Shown: piece by piece, positions 1 through 13,119 of the stretch
Layout: each line of letters begins with the position of its first letter
Position numbering within the stretch: the first letter of the stretch is position 1
NCBI GenBank assembly: GCA_013433145.1
Contig: CM024187.1
Span: 22,846,826 to 22,910,825 of the forward strand
Reading direction: 5' to 3'
DNA: 64,000 bases
Source: Ascaris suum
Lineage: Eukaryota; Nematoda; Chromadorea; Rhabditida; Ascarididae
The notes under the pieces: generated by a model
Told to the model about the DNA's origin: nothing
Seen by the model: only the letters and a program-made list of their open reading frames with translations
Database searches by the model: none
Position numbers and translations under genes: made by a program

Positions 1-3000
1 ACGGCTGTTAGCAACTCGCATCGCAATGTGTGACGGCAAATGATCGCTTATTCAACACATAAACGAACATACTGCTAAACTAGAAGATGACAAGATTAAC
101 TCAACGAATCGTTGCGATAGCATTGAACAGAGGGAAGAAGGCGCTGTTAACTAGCCAACGATACAGAAAGCTGTTCCTCATATACAGACATCCTTCATTT
201 CAAGCATCTTTCTGCTTGGCAGCGTGATGCTTCAGATTTGCGGCAATACAATTTCTCAGCCAGATAGTCAAAAAAATATGAAGCTTTTAAAAACGTTTCT
301 GGACAATTTTCTAAATATTTTTACCTAACTACCTGGAAGCGCCGTACGACAATTTAGAGGTTCACGTATCATTTTAATTTTTGACAACATACTCATTTTA
401 TCTAAAGTTGAGCAGATCTCCCCTCCAAATCTATATAGTTAAGCTGTTGCATGTCAGTGCCTGTGTCACCTATTAGATAATTCTTGTGAAAACCGAAGTC
501 ACAACGTCATCACCCAACTTCAATGTTTTATCAATTGTTTTTGAATAATCGTCCATCATATTAAAGGTTATCATTGATAAGTTGTGCGTCCTCACTGCCC
601 AATCAGGAGATTTTGTCTAATGAAACTACTGCTGCAGTATAAAACGGATACGGCATGAGACATCAACAAATTATAATCTAGAGCATTATCGAAGCGGAAA
701 GGGAACAAATGAGAGGAGATAAACAGAAGGACTCAGTGAAACGCACTAAGGAAGTACTGCACAGTGTGGTCTAGCATTGAATGTGCAATGATGGTAATAG
801 CGACAATGCAGACGCTTGCAATCAGAGACGACTTGCTCTATCTTAGAGCGGCTCAAGATAATCTACTTTTCTAGGAAATTCAATAAGATCAACAAAGGAA
901 GGATATTTGCGAACGCAAATCTACCGGCATTTAAAGGATAAGTTATTGAGTAGTTCCATATGTTCCTGGGGCGTCAGCTTTTCATAAATTTTAAAAGTAC
1001 CTTAAAAATATGTGATCCTTCATCGAATTTTACAATACTTCGTTTATTTATATCGTTGAACACATTGTAAACAAATTACAACTCAACAGATATAAGCAAA
1101 ATAGGAGAAGTAACTAAAATGAGTGAGAATAATTCACTCGTTAATGCACAGAATCAAATCTCGTTCATCGAAACAAACTTTAGTCAAAATCGATGCTATG
1201 AATAAACAAGAAGATCTCAACAGTTCACATGCCTCGAATGACTCATAAAGAATCAGCGATAATCCGCAATTATCAGTAGTATTTGTCATAAACTTTTTGA
1301 AGATAAATTTGCATATTCGGACTGCTTTTTGCATGCTAATTTTTATCCGACTATCCGACTGCTTTCAAACTCTTTCTATGCTATTGCTATCATGGAAAAA
1401 TTTTAAACTTCACATGAGCAAAAAGGCACCTATATCTACGTTGCACTGATTAATCAGCACAGGCAATTTGTTTTTAATATCAACCGCGGAATATAGTAAT
1501 ACTCGTTAGTTGATAAATTCCCATTAGTTAGAAGCGAATGAGGTGGAACTGTTGTTTAATGATAGTCGAAAGTTTTTCCGCAGAATCCCTACGAACACCC
1601 CTTCCCTTTCCGCCAGTTCGATGGTTTGTACCACCACACCCATGAAGAGTTTCTAGAATGAGATAGACAGCTGAAAATTGAAACTGCAAAATCTTCCACT
1701 TCATATTCTTTCTAATAATTCAAAGTAACCCTTCTTTTCTAACTAAATAATTATTGGATTATATTTCCTATATAATATTATGTTCATTTAATCGCCTTAT
1801 GGTTCGCACAAGTATTGTGTTCAAGGAGCTTCGAATGCGTATTTCTCGTGGTCCTCTGTTTTCAGGATTACCTAGCCTCGTATATATGCCTTTTACTCTT
1901 TCTTCTAATCATGGGTGTTAGGTGACGAGGATGGCTTTTGTTTATCGCGTCAAAAACCATATTCCTTCTAATAAAAACCCAGAACAATTATAAATCTTTA
2001 AAGATTTTAGAGAAATGGGTTGCTTTGGGAGAGAAAAAGCAGAAGAGCTAATTTTTTTTCCAAATTCTCATCAATGGGGAAGTCTATTCCAGACAGGGGA
2101 CTTACTGGAAGAGAAGATTCCATCCGGTGTAATACGAAAAATTCGTCCACCTTTTCAAATGAACTGAACAAATAACTCAAGAAAAAAGCAACCGTTCAAA
2201 AAAACGGAAAAGTTTAAATATAATGAAATGAAATACAAGTGAACAGTAATAAAAATTGAACAAATAATTCGAAAACTCTTCGATTAGAAACATAAAAATG
2301 CCCACCATCCCTTCGTTATCACGCTCTGTGTACTACCCTTGCATGAAAGCACTATTTTCCCATTTATATTTAAATTTTCAGCTTACCTCACGTAATATTT
2401 TTAAAGATACTATAATTTAAAAAAACAAGTTGCACTCACGCAAATTCGGCTGTGAGCCAGTGTTACAGTCGAATGCCATACTTGATAACGTATCGAAAAG
2501 TTCGCTCTAAAAGCACATAAAATTGCAGTCGACAAATAAACCAAACTATTTCCACTAGGAACAGCGATGCATATAAAGTTGTCCTTCTCTCTCTCTTCTC
2601 CTCCCCCCCCCCCCCCCACCCCCCCCCCACCACTCACCTCCTTTGCAGAAGGCAAACCCAACACTCAAGTTTCAGTGGCAACAAATGCCTTAAATTCATA
2701 TTTCGTTACGCTGTTTTCACAGAACTAGCTGGGGACAGAAAAAATGATCAGTTTTTAATGGAATTGATATTAAATACTCAACTGTATTTTTTAATTCATC
2801 CGGTTGGCACAATAACAGAGTCAGTTGCCAGATAGTAGTGTTGCCCCAATCTCGACACCTATTCAGCTATTGAAAGAGATGAGCCGTTCGCCTTAAAATG
2901 CTTGCAAATTGTGCATTACAAATATGTCTAAAGCACTTTTCGAGGCTCATGAATCAATATAACATGAAGAAATGAGTTATTACGGTTAAGATGACATTTA

Positions 3001-6000
3001 AATTCTACTATTGTGTTTTGAGCAATTCCGAGGCAAAAGTAACCAACACGCAGACAACCAGACATAACGTCGGCCCTGTTATGCAAGATGGTCTCTTCGA
3101 TATGATTTTAAAGCTGTTTCTCAGTTTAGAAATGAAATAGCGCAGATATTTATTGCATAGCTGAAACTGGTGATAAGTGCTCCCTCTCTCCCCCTCCCCT
3201 TTCTTTGCCTCATAATCCACCTTGAATTATATATAGCTCTTCATTCAACGTCAATTCAAAATTGCATTAGAGCTTCACAACTAATCGCTTCCTTAAAATA
3301 TCATACTTTTGTGGAAGTTTACATTCCGGCATAATGGAAACTGCTGATAGATATTGGAACAATTTGGGCGCCGAAGATGCCGGCATTCCAAGAACGTAAA
3401 CAACTACTCAACGGAACAAATCTGAGTAACAATTATTGCCGGATAGAAGTAAAACCTAGCCAACCTTATCTGCTTTATACTAAATTTCATGAGTTGCGCT
3501 ATTGATCGTGAGTTCTGTGATGAAATCTTGTGACGTGATTTTTTGCATATATTTGAATTTTTTAATGAAAACATTCATCTTGCCCACAAGGGAATTATAA
3601 CAACTTCCCACGGGAAGAAGTAAACGAACCTATGTAGCAATAGAGGAGATTAGAGGGATTTATGGAATCTGAAATTATTGGAAGACATGCAAATTCTGAA
3701 AAATGTAGTGCTATATAGGTGGAGGACCTGAATAATCAAAAGAGGGGGTACAAGTTGCAATGAAAAAATAGCCTTAAGACATAAAAAAGAGAAGAAATAT
3801 ACAAAACTGGCAACTTCCCAAAGTGAACCAATGTTCAACAGGAGTTTACTATGGGATAAGAGGAGGGGCTGGAGTGGTATGAACGTGAAAACATGGTGAC
3901 GTATGGTTCTTTGAATAAACAATCCGAGCAATTTGAATGACTAACGAACAGTCATCAACCTGAGGTTCACAACGTTTAAAAATACTTCCACCACTTAACA
4001 ACCTCCTTCCTCTCACCTCAAATCTATTCAAAGAAAATTAAAAGACGTTAAGATGCTGGAAAATTTCTCGCACGGACGGAGACGGTTTTCATGCAGAAAG
4101 GTGCTGATTTAATGAGCTTTCTAATGTGCAAAATTATGTTGAAAAACAAAAGTCTTGGGATTTGCATGACAAATAATGGCGCGTCCGAAGGGAACGTTCA
4201 AGACTGTGGCCAGCTTTTTCCTTTACCTTCATATGTGCCCCGAGGCAGAGAACGTGAAATATATTTTTTGATAGATATGCAAAATGGTCGCATATGCACT
4301 ATTTGTAAGGGTCTGCGTCGTAAGTGAAATAAATCGTTCCAAAACTATAAAGTATGATGAAAATTTTCATGTAAGGGCATCGTGAGCAGAGAACAATCAG
4401 GTTCGCGTGAACTGCGAGCTTATGTCAAACATTCGAAACGCCATTTGGATGGGGTGAAATTGGGATTCACTCAATCGGGAAGTCTTTTATCATTGCCTCA
4501 CACCTTTTCCGTGAAAAATTTCACATCTCCTTTTTGGAACCATATGCCTATTCCAACTGACTTTTACATCAAATGCCTTCTGCCGCCTTAAATTTGCCGT
4601 TTGCTATATCCTTTATAACTTTATTCTCCTTTAAAAATATGTAATAGTATCAATTTCTTAGAGGTTTATTGTTTCTAGCAATGTTGAAGAAGATATTGAA
4701 TGTTAAACCCCTTGCTATGTTTAAAATAATACGATCTTTTCCTACATATGGCCAAAAGCATTTTCAACCCACAATGCGATCACTGTAGTGCAATATGAAG
4801 GGTCCAAAGAAAGTTATCCCTGTGATGGACATGAAACAATGCACGGTCCATAAAGCGTCATATATTCTATGTGATATCAACAGCAATTAGAAGATGGTTC
4901 CCTCAGCGATTTTAGAATGCAAGGAGTTGGTAAAATACTATTAAAAAATAATCGATTAAGGCAGTTCTTGTGCTTGGACTTGGATTTCATTCATGAATTT
5001 ATAAAATTTCGAAGTTTCACTTCATAAAGATAAGATTCGGGTATCATGCAATGAAACTAGATATCGTCATCTCGAAAATGCAGTACGAAAATAAAATCAC
5101 ATTTAAACAATGGCAGCAGAAATCAGAATGTCATTTTCAATGTGATAATCCCGATATCGACGGGGACGTCGCTAAGGTTAAAAATTCTATAAGAAGATAG
5201 CAATAGGGAAATGAAACAATCTCATGAGAAATTGCGATATATTCAGCCAAGAGAAAAATATTTTTCGCTCAACAATTGCGCGCAGTCGGACAGATCAAAT
5301 TACCGCTTTCAGCTAGCTGGTAATAAGCTCGCATATTACTTGACAACATTTCTCGTCACATACAAAAAACTATGCTTTACTCAGTAAATATTCGCCCTCA
5401 AATTAAAAAATACCCAACCTGGAATGAATGTAAAGTCACCCATTAACAGCGCTTTAAAAAGTGGCACGACTGAAAGAAATGTTGCGAAAAAAACAAAATA
5501 GCGCACCGGATGCGCAGTAGCGGAAACATCAACGCGCTGAGAACATTCAATGAGCGTGGAATGCTATAGAACGGTAAATAAAATGTTGACAAATATAGAT
5601 GATACCTGTTTATGGCTAGCGACATGCGCTTATTTGGAGCCGGCTGGCAGCTGGCGCACAATGAAAACCCTGCCGCTATACGACGACGAACCGCTTCTTT
5701 TCCTCATCGAATAATTTCCTATCAGCTTCATTGAGAAGCCAATCCCACTCCATTACTCATTCACAACTGCCATCCTCTACGATAACGTTGTATTGGAAAA
5801 CAATGAAAAGACATCTGCGTCAAATTTGCTATGAGTCACTCTGGTACCATTTCGCAGTTTTACTAGTTGAAAATTTCGACACCGACGCCATTTCCGCATC
5901 TGCATCAAAAGGAAGCATGAAAGTTTTGGAAATAAATAAATTCTGTGTAAACATAAGCACAATAGAACTACAACTCAAGATCCATGTCACTGAATATTGG

Positions 6001-8469
6001 AGATTCCATTTTCTTAACCATGAAATTCTACTTAGACTAGAGAGATGAAAAGAAGAATTAAAAAGCAGTGGGCGTCAATGGAAGCGGCAAAACGGGGCTA
6101 GATGATTTAATATTGTAGCTTGATATAGCGGAATGAAATAAAATTGCAGCAGGAGGAACAATATTCTCCTCTTTCGCTGATATTTTGATGATATATATAT
6201 CTGTTCTTTGGGGGACCGAATAACCTCCATGTTCTTTGTGCCTGAGGTCGGAGAGATTAATAATCTCAGAAAAGGTAGGGGGAAGGGCGGAGGGGAAAAG
6301 GCGCTGCCCTCCACTAGAATTCTTTTAATCTCACTTACGCCCTTTAAATTTTCAATCTAAACATTTCTTAGCAACTTTTGATCTGCAAAAAGCAACACCA
6401 TTTTTGCAAATCCTGCTGAGGCAGAAACAGTGCTCGCCCGTTACTTCTGCATCCTGGAACCTCACAGCATTCATTCTCAATGCTTTCAAGAAAAGGCCTC
6501 ATTAGCTGGACAACGCTGAAACTTCTGTAGGTGAAGGTTTGGGAACATCATCTAGTGCATTTATTGAAGGTGCAAAGTGAGATCAATGATCATTCAGTGA
6601 CGAACAGACAAGTTGTCCATGGCACGAGAAATGTCCTAGAATGCATATAAGACCCCATTATTTGCTGCACAAAATAAACAGTCCATTCACCCCGCTATGG
6701 AATGCCCCTTGTGTGTGAGTGATTGCACAATTCCTCTTCCTGACGAGCCTCGACTCCTATAAATTTATCTACAGAAAGTGATTTTAGATGACCTTTGGGA
6801 CGAGGAAAGGAAATGTACTCCACCCCCCCCCCCCTCCCTCCCTCCCCACCCCCAAAAGATGCGAAAAGTGATGATCTGATATTTAGAGCACCAAGAAGAA
6901 GAAAACATGTGAGTATAAAATGAGCACAGCAAACAATGTTTTACAGTATTATGTCACATCAAACAATATTCACGAAACAATAAGGCAACAGAACAAACCA
7001 AGAAGTAACAACAGCAAGGTTCGTCATATGCGCAAAAAAGTGATTCACAATAAAAACGTCACTTTAAAACAAGCAGATACCATTCACTTTGACTCAATAT
7101 TCTTCAAATTATGCAAATTTCACCTCGCCTTGATATATTATATCCGGAATAAAATCCCCCCGATTATAAAAATTTCCGAACATAATGAGGAGATTTTACT
7201 GACGAACTGGTCTAACTGACGCAAATCACTCTGCGCTCAAAATTCTGACAGCCACAGCAACAACGTATGAAACTTCCGACTGCTAAATTAATCACTTTTT
7301 TGAGTTTTATAAAGGAACGAAGAAGACCTTCGAAGGCGAGGAGGTACATGGACGGGGATATTTTAATGACATATTTATCAATGAGATTTGAAAGAGAAAC
7401 ATGTAAACTGCGAAACAGCACCGTAATGAGAATAAAAAAGAGTAAGTAAACAAATCTATACGCTCAAAATAGGTCGGGAAGGCAGATAGAGACGAACGAG
7501 AGAAGGGACAATATGTGGCAGTAATGGCAGTAACAATATGACATGAATTTCTGTTTAAATGTTACTATTGCTTACGTATTTGTCAATTTTAACGGTAGTA
7601 ATCCCATCAAAACATTTTAGAAAATCACTCTTCATCTGCTAGTGCATTTCGAATCGTTCTAAAATAAACTTATAATGCGTAAATGGCAAAATGATGCATG
7701 TTGCTATACGTTTGAATACATCTGTCAAATAGTTTCAACTCAGAAATCACTGACGACAAAATTGAGAATTTTGGAAAATACAATGCGCGCCATTTGAGCA
7801 CCTCTTTAATAATTTTTAGATGTATTGATCAACTTCGAAAGAAGCTAAAGAAGCTAAAATTGCCTAAAAATTTGCATGAATATTTGCATGCTGCAAAACT
7901 AAGCAGCATTTGGCAAAAGATGTTAAGTCATGGAGAACTGAAGTATACCAATCAGCTGAAATTATATCTATTGTTAGAATTGTACCCACCGAACAACTAC
8001 CCTAAGAAATGCAAAAAAAAAAAAAAAAATGTCGGAAAATAGTGTGAAGATTGCTTTTATGCAAGCTAACCGACACAAAACGGAAATTCAATTAGTTGCG
8101 AAATTTATGCAAGTTTTTTGCCACATTTAAGTGACCATAACTCTCTCCTCTCGATACAATTTGACGAATTTCAATGTTGCTAAAGAAAGTCATTCATTAA
8201 AGAGCATTGTAAGCACTGAAACTTGTTGCTCTAATTTCGGCGATTCCACCATAAGCGGATGGACACATAAATGCGCATGACAATATCCAAAGAATCTCTA
8301 TTGCAAATGGGAGCTTCCGAAAAACGCATAAAAAGAAATTCGCTAAAGAGGATTCATAGGTACGACCGCGTCAGCCAGCAAAATATTAAACCACACTTGC
8401 GCATGTTCCTGGCGACATATGCAACTGAATGGTTTAGTGAGAAGAAATGGAAAAAAAAAATTAGTCGAA

Positions 8470-8541
8470 ATCAATAAGCGCATGTTGTGCCGATCCACTT
8501 GCCAGCTTTTGTTCTTCGAAAAATACAGCCAAAACCACCTA
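8470..8541 (-). CDS. Arm 1 copy of candidate Ig exon near 26898
   Basis: Inverted copy of the SWQVDRHNMRLLIS stretch. It has one A fewer in an A-run than arm 2, so the residues upstream of SWQV are read in a different frame (WFWLYFSKNK). Which arm is right is undecided. Confidence 0.35.
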
Positions 8542-10380
8542 AACAAACGACAGAGAATGAATGAAGTCGCACACTAATTTCAGTTCTTTATTTGTCAAAC
8601 TCTCCTCCCACCCAGCACGAACTCTTCGCGTAAACCAACCAGCGTAATCACGGATGTAATTTTTTGCTGCATTCAGTGGAATGCACTTTTGACGCACCAT
8701 TACGCATCACTGAACGGAAGCCGGCCGTGAATGGCTCAATTCTATTGAAAATGCTTCAACATGTTATCGAATGGCAAACTGTCAACTATACTGTACGTGA
8801 AATGTTAGGTGCCCTTCTCTGATCGACTGAATTTCGAAAGAAGCCGTCAAAAATACGCTCATCCACCCCTTGTTTTCTGAAGAGCCATTTTCTTTCATCG
8901 GTTAGAAAACTTGCCCTCATCACCGAGCCTTTCCTGATCAACTAATCTCGTGCTTTTCCATCGCCATCTGTCCGGAAGCCGCCACAATGCATGGCTCAGT
9001 GAACACGTCAATCTATTTATAAAGCCGCATCCTTCCCCCTGGGCTAACCCTTTCCTCCTCATCGTTCCTCCCTAACTTATGGCGATTTCGAGACGCTGCG
9101 AACAATGTAAGCTGTAGGGTCTATAAATGGGTAAATATTGCTGAGCGATACTCGTAAAGTTTGCATATTAACACCGATATTCCCTATTTTGCAACTACGC
9201 TCTAACTCGAGAAGACGCTGGCCGCCCAATATTTGCGCAAATTGAGTAAGCATAAAAAATAACATTGGTTGAGTTTTGCGTTTGCACTAAGCGGTGGATA
9301 ACTGTTTCAAAAGCAAGCAATTAAAATCGCAGTTGCCTCGCTAAAAAAATTAAAAAATAAAATCATTCAAATCATAAAATCAAATAAAAAAGGAATAAGG
9401 TACATGCGACCAAGACGATCAAAAAGCCGGCGTCAATCAGATGATCGAAAGCACAAAAACAGATTCTCAAATTCTTCCGAGATCGAAATGCTTTCGGCAG
9501 TTCGAGTAGGCAAATGCACTAGGCTCTAGGATGACATCAATATCATGAGTATTGAACACTCCGATGATCCGGAAATGAAAGAAATTATAGACTTTATTTA
9601 AGACTGAGACCTGGATAAACAACTGAAAACCTGAGTTGGATAAATTACGCCAATTTGAACAAGAGAATCTTATAAATCAAATATAATATCAGAGTAAATA
9701 TTAACGGTTATAAGATAAAATAAGAGATCTAATTCAAAATGCCGATATTCGGATGATTTTGGATCATAAAAGATTCCGCATGAATTTCAGAGAATAAAAC
9801 AAAAATTTGATATATGATAAAAGTCGAGATCTAGGATTGAATGAAATCTAAAGTAAATTTCCTAGAGGTTAAGGGGAATCCGTATAAAATAATGGATTAC
9901 CTACAAAACTGTGCATTGAGGTAGAGCGAAGTGAAAAAGATGCATTTTTACATAACGGTCGATGTGAAAGGCAGCGAAATATTTTTAGGCAAAAATAATG
10001 TCCGACAAAAACTCGGCGAGAAAAACAATAGAATAGTTCGAATTTCAGATGTGAATCCCGTAAGGAACACATTCCCCGCACTAAACAACCATTGCTATTT
10101 CGGTGGCAATTAGTCATGTGAAACAACTCATCATTGAGTTATCAACAATACACTGTCACATAAGCAATAATTCGACATCTCTCCATCGTATATTTCAGTT
10201 TTTATAGAACAAAGATTTATTCAGTTTGAAGATATTTGTTTCGCGTTCACCTTCCACTATTTGGCTCCATATGGCTAACAGAGGAGTCTAGTAGTAAAGA
10301 AATCGGTGAATCGATATTCTTAATGATGTGGCTACAAAAACATTTGTAGGGATGAATCAAAGAGATGTTTGCATACTCAC

Positions 10381-10520
10381 CGATTTGCCACCAGGTGCCA
10401 GAATAATACCGCGTTTTGCGCGACCCTCTCTTCTAGCAATGTCCGTTGGCCGACCATGAGATACCTGGGCAACGTCCGACAGCTTCAATTTATGGGAAGG
10501 TTCGTCCAGATTTGGTGGAA
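10381..10520 (-). pseudogene. Arm 1 copy of Ig exon 24904-25043, frame scrambled
   Basis: This is the inverted copy of the PPNLDEP exon. It has the same total length (140 nt) and keeps both splice sites, but two single-base losses and a two-base gain inside it shift the frame over the middle. The invariant Ig tryptophan (SWS in arm 2) is lost, while both ends stay in frame. The changes compensate, which looks like sequencing error or allelic decay. Confidence 0.8.
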
Positions 10521-11056
10521 CTGTAAGGTTGCAATATTCAGGATGATGAAATGAACAGAGAGCTGCACAACAACGAAAGGGTGAATTCCACCTGAAAGTA
10601 AACAAGAATTTGAGTCCACGTTCCCATCAGCTCCCTACCCTCCTCTCCTTCGTCATCTCCCTGCTACCAATAATGGGAAAAAAATTGTTTTGGTCTATTA
10701 AGGTGAATAGGACGAAGAGGGTGCGGGTACAAGTTGCGCATTTTAACAAAATTAGGAAGTAATGAAAGCGTTGGTGCGGTGGCGAATGGCACACAACAAA
10801 GAAAGCATGTTTGGAAAGACATGCACAGTTTGGTGTGTGCAAGCAGAAAGAGTCAATAAAAACAGCTAAGCCGAGTTTTCATTAGGTTCGATCGAAAATA
10901 TCCATGGTTTTATGTCAACTAAACAGACATCAACTGAGTAGATTTTCATGATTTAAAAGCTTCACCTATGTCAATTTATTCCCGGAAAACCAGAATTTCC
11001 AACGCAGTTTTATTTCAGTGCATTGTTTTCAAAATTAACATACCTAACACTTACAC

Positions 11057-11130
11057 TTGGAAGTTTTTGACGATTCTCCCAGCTGGTTCCCCGCGACGCA
11101 TTTATTACCGCCTGCATCCGTTGTTCGCGA
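11057..11130 (-). pseudogene. Arm 1 copy of Ig C-terminal exon 24293-24365 with +1 shift
   Basis: Inverted copy of the DAGGNKC exon. An extra G in the stretch encoding NQLE shifts the frame relative to arm 2. The acceptor and donor are retained. Confidence 0.7.
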
Positions 11131-11727
11131 CTGCAGATAAGCAAACGACGTTTTCATTGTCGGATAGGTGAATACTGGACCACCGTCAGCGATTCGGACG
11201 ACCGTTCAAATGCCGGTTTATCTCAAATGAAATAAGAGAATATCAATCTGTCCAGCTCTCATTCTTTCCACTAACGCATTCACGTCCTTCAACATCAGTA
11301 AATGAACAATTGGCAGCCTTCTAAATCTATCTCATGTAGCAAATAATTTAATTTAAAACGTAAACAAATTTTTGAGAGCATGTGAAAAAGAAATAACAGC
11401 TGTGGATTATTCTAAAATGTGATTAGAAGGTGAAAATTTCATAAGTTTCAACGATTGCTCTATAGCCGCTTCTATTAAGGTAATGCTTTCCGGTTACAGC
11501 AGAATAATATCTGAGACTGTCAATTATTTCAACGTATGAGAGCCTAGTGGAGGTTATGAACAAAGAGAGAGTGAAAATCGGTTGCTTGTGCAGAGATTGG
11601 AAAATCGGTTTCGAAAGGCTGAATCATTAAGTGCACACACTAAAATCATTAAACAAGTTTTCTAATCAGAAGATAAATATAAAGACTGCGACGAGCATTA
11701 TTGCGGCTGTCAATAACCGCCGGAAAC

Positions 11728-11775
11728 GTCATCTTGCAATTCTCTTCTTTTCATACACTGCTTTAGAAGGACTTG
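11728..11775 (-). CDS. Arm 1 copy of candidate Ig exon 23644-23691
   Basis: Same 48-nt open frame and same splice borders as the arm 2 copy. No frame difference was seen between the arms, in contrast to its neighbours. Confidence 0.35.
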
Positions 11776-11856
11776 CTGAAGTTCAAGTGATTTAAAAAGA
11801 ACAAATATATCAGCTACAATAAACAACCAAAGAAAGTAATTCAACATGTGCATTAC

Positions 11857-11959
11857 CTGTGGCAGCGAGCTGAAAATACTGGATCGTAAACGCTGAACGG
11901 TTGCCCTGCGATAACCGTTTCCGTGACGATTGTATGCTGATCGGGCATGTAGGGTGGCG
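11857..11959 (-). pseudogene. Arm 1 copy of Ig N-terminal exon 23460-23563, -1 shift
   Basis: Inverted copy of the PPYMPDQ exon. One C is missing near the 3' end (in the SAPLPQ part), so the exon is 103 instead of 104 nt and goes out of frame before the donor. Confidence 0.75.
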
Positions 11960-12405
11960 CTAAAAGCATCAATAGTTTGAACTTCGTGAAACTGAAATAA
12001 TCGCATATTCGAAGACCAAAGCTGATGTAAAAGTTAATCGACGATATATGCGTTCTTGTGTTGCAACTCAAAAACTTCACTCACCCTTTCAAACACTTAT
12101 CTATTAAACTTGAGAAACATTAAAGGAATCACCTGGCAGGAAAATATGCAACATTTTTATTTTTATACTGGAGAAAAAACATAATGTGCCCATCGCTTTG
12201 AACATTTAACTTTCCTGTTTCATAGAACAGTATGGAAATGTTAGATAATTGCTTCTGACTGAAAAATTTTAGACGTGTAAAAATGACTTTTAAAATAAAC
12301 AGAAATTCGCATCGCCAACAATAAACCCCTGGAATCTCTTAAACTGAAATTCGATGGGATTCGATTCTAGTAAGGCTTCATGAGATTAACACCAAACTGA
12401 CTTAC

Positions 12406-12478
12406 TAATAACGCTAGAGACGGATGATTTTAAATCGACGTCACCAGCCGGCATTCGATGCCTTACAACGTATAGTGG
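12406..12478 (-). pseudogene. Arm 1 truncated copy of Ig exon 22944-23054
   Basis: Inverted copy of the last two thirds of the HYTCKASNAAG exon. It runs from the donor (complement of GTAAGT) to the gap, where it is cut off. At least three short insertions relative to arm 2 (in the codons for TCK, NAAG and DVDK) destroy the frame. Confidence 0.85.
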
Positions 12479-12488
12479 NNNNNNNNNN
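12479..12488. other. Scaffold gap (10 N)
   Basis: Ten consecutive N. The left flank ends inside an Ig exon copied from 22944-23054, and the right flank is unrelated unique sequence. The two sides are therefore probably not true neighbours. Confidence 0.98.
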
Positions 12489-13093
12489 TTATTGGAAAGT
12501 TTTGGTAGAATTTGGGCTGAACTGGTTGGATGTTGGTAGGCTGCAGTGTTTGGATAGTCGATAAGGCATAAAACAGTGAAAAAGAGGAGGTTCAAGGAGA
12601 GTGCGCAAATGGTCAACGTAAAAGACCCACTCATTTACTTACTTTCACTCATTTTCTCTCTCAATTACATATTTATTTTCCGATGTTATTGCTCCATCTG
12701 GGCTATTTTTGGTGCTTGTGTTATTGCATTCTTATCTCATATAACGAAATGGTGTTACTAGTTATTCATATGTATATTACGAAGACGGCAATTGTGATGG
12801 CATATGGGCAGTCGGATCCTCATTTCCTACTGAAAAAATACGCACGCTATTTAATCTCGGGTTCAGGTTCCCGTTTTTCGATGAGAAAAGAGGGGAAATC
12901 GATGCAAATTTACGAGCAACTGAAAACGTTGAAAGTGGGTTTGGAGAATTCACAAAATGATAACAGGGCACTTCGAGAACGTGAGAGTAAATAGAATATG
13001 GCAAGAATACATGCGCAAAGTAAGGTGGATGAATGTAATGAAGGGGAACAGGGATTTAGTGCACTTATGGCATGTTTGGAAGCAGAACGTCAG
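12489..13093 (+). pseudogene. Unidentified coding-like fragment with in-frame TAG
   Basis: From 12803 a charged open frame (GSRFSMRKEGKSMQI..., ...NDNRALRERE) runs to a TAG at 12992-12994. It continues in the same frame for 33 more codons (...NEGEQGFSALMACLEAE) to a CAG/GTAAGA donor at 13093. The composition is charged and partly heptad-like, unlike intron DNA, and no family was recognised. The preceding bases from the gap to 12800 hold a short basic stretch (KKRRFKESAQMVN, ends near 12620) but no clear exon. It may belong to an exon of the Ig gene or to another gene brought in by scaffolding. Confidence 0.4.
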
Positions 13094-13119
13094 GTAAGAT
13101 TTTGCAACAATTTCGTCAC

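Larger units (their letters stand above)
1..12478 (-). repeat. Arm 1 of 12.5-kb inverted duplication
   Basis: The reverse complement of this whole segment matches 22987-35503. Base 1 pairs with 35503, and base 12478 pairs with 22987. The arms differ by scattered substitutions and by small insertions and deletions. Several of these are in homopolymers and several fall inside exons, where arm 1 is broken and arm 2 is open. The copy stops in the middle of an Ig exon exactly at an N-gap. This fits an alternative-haplotype or lower-quality contig scaffolded backwards; a real genomic palindrome cannot be excluded. Apart from the exon copies listed separately it looks like intron DNA. Confidence 0.95.
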
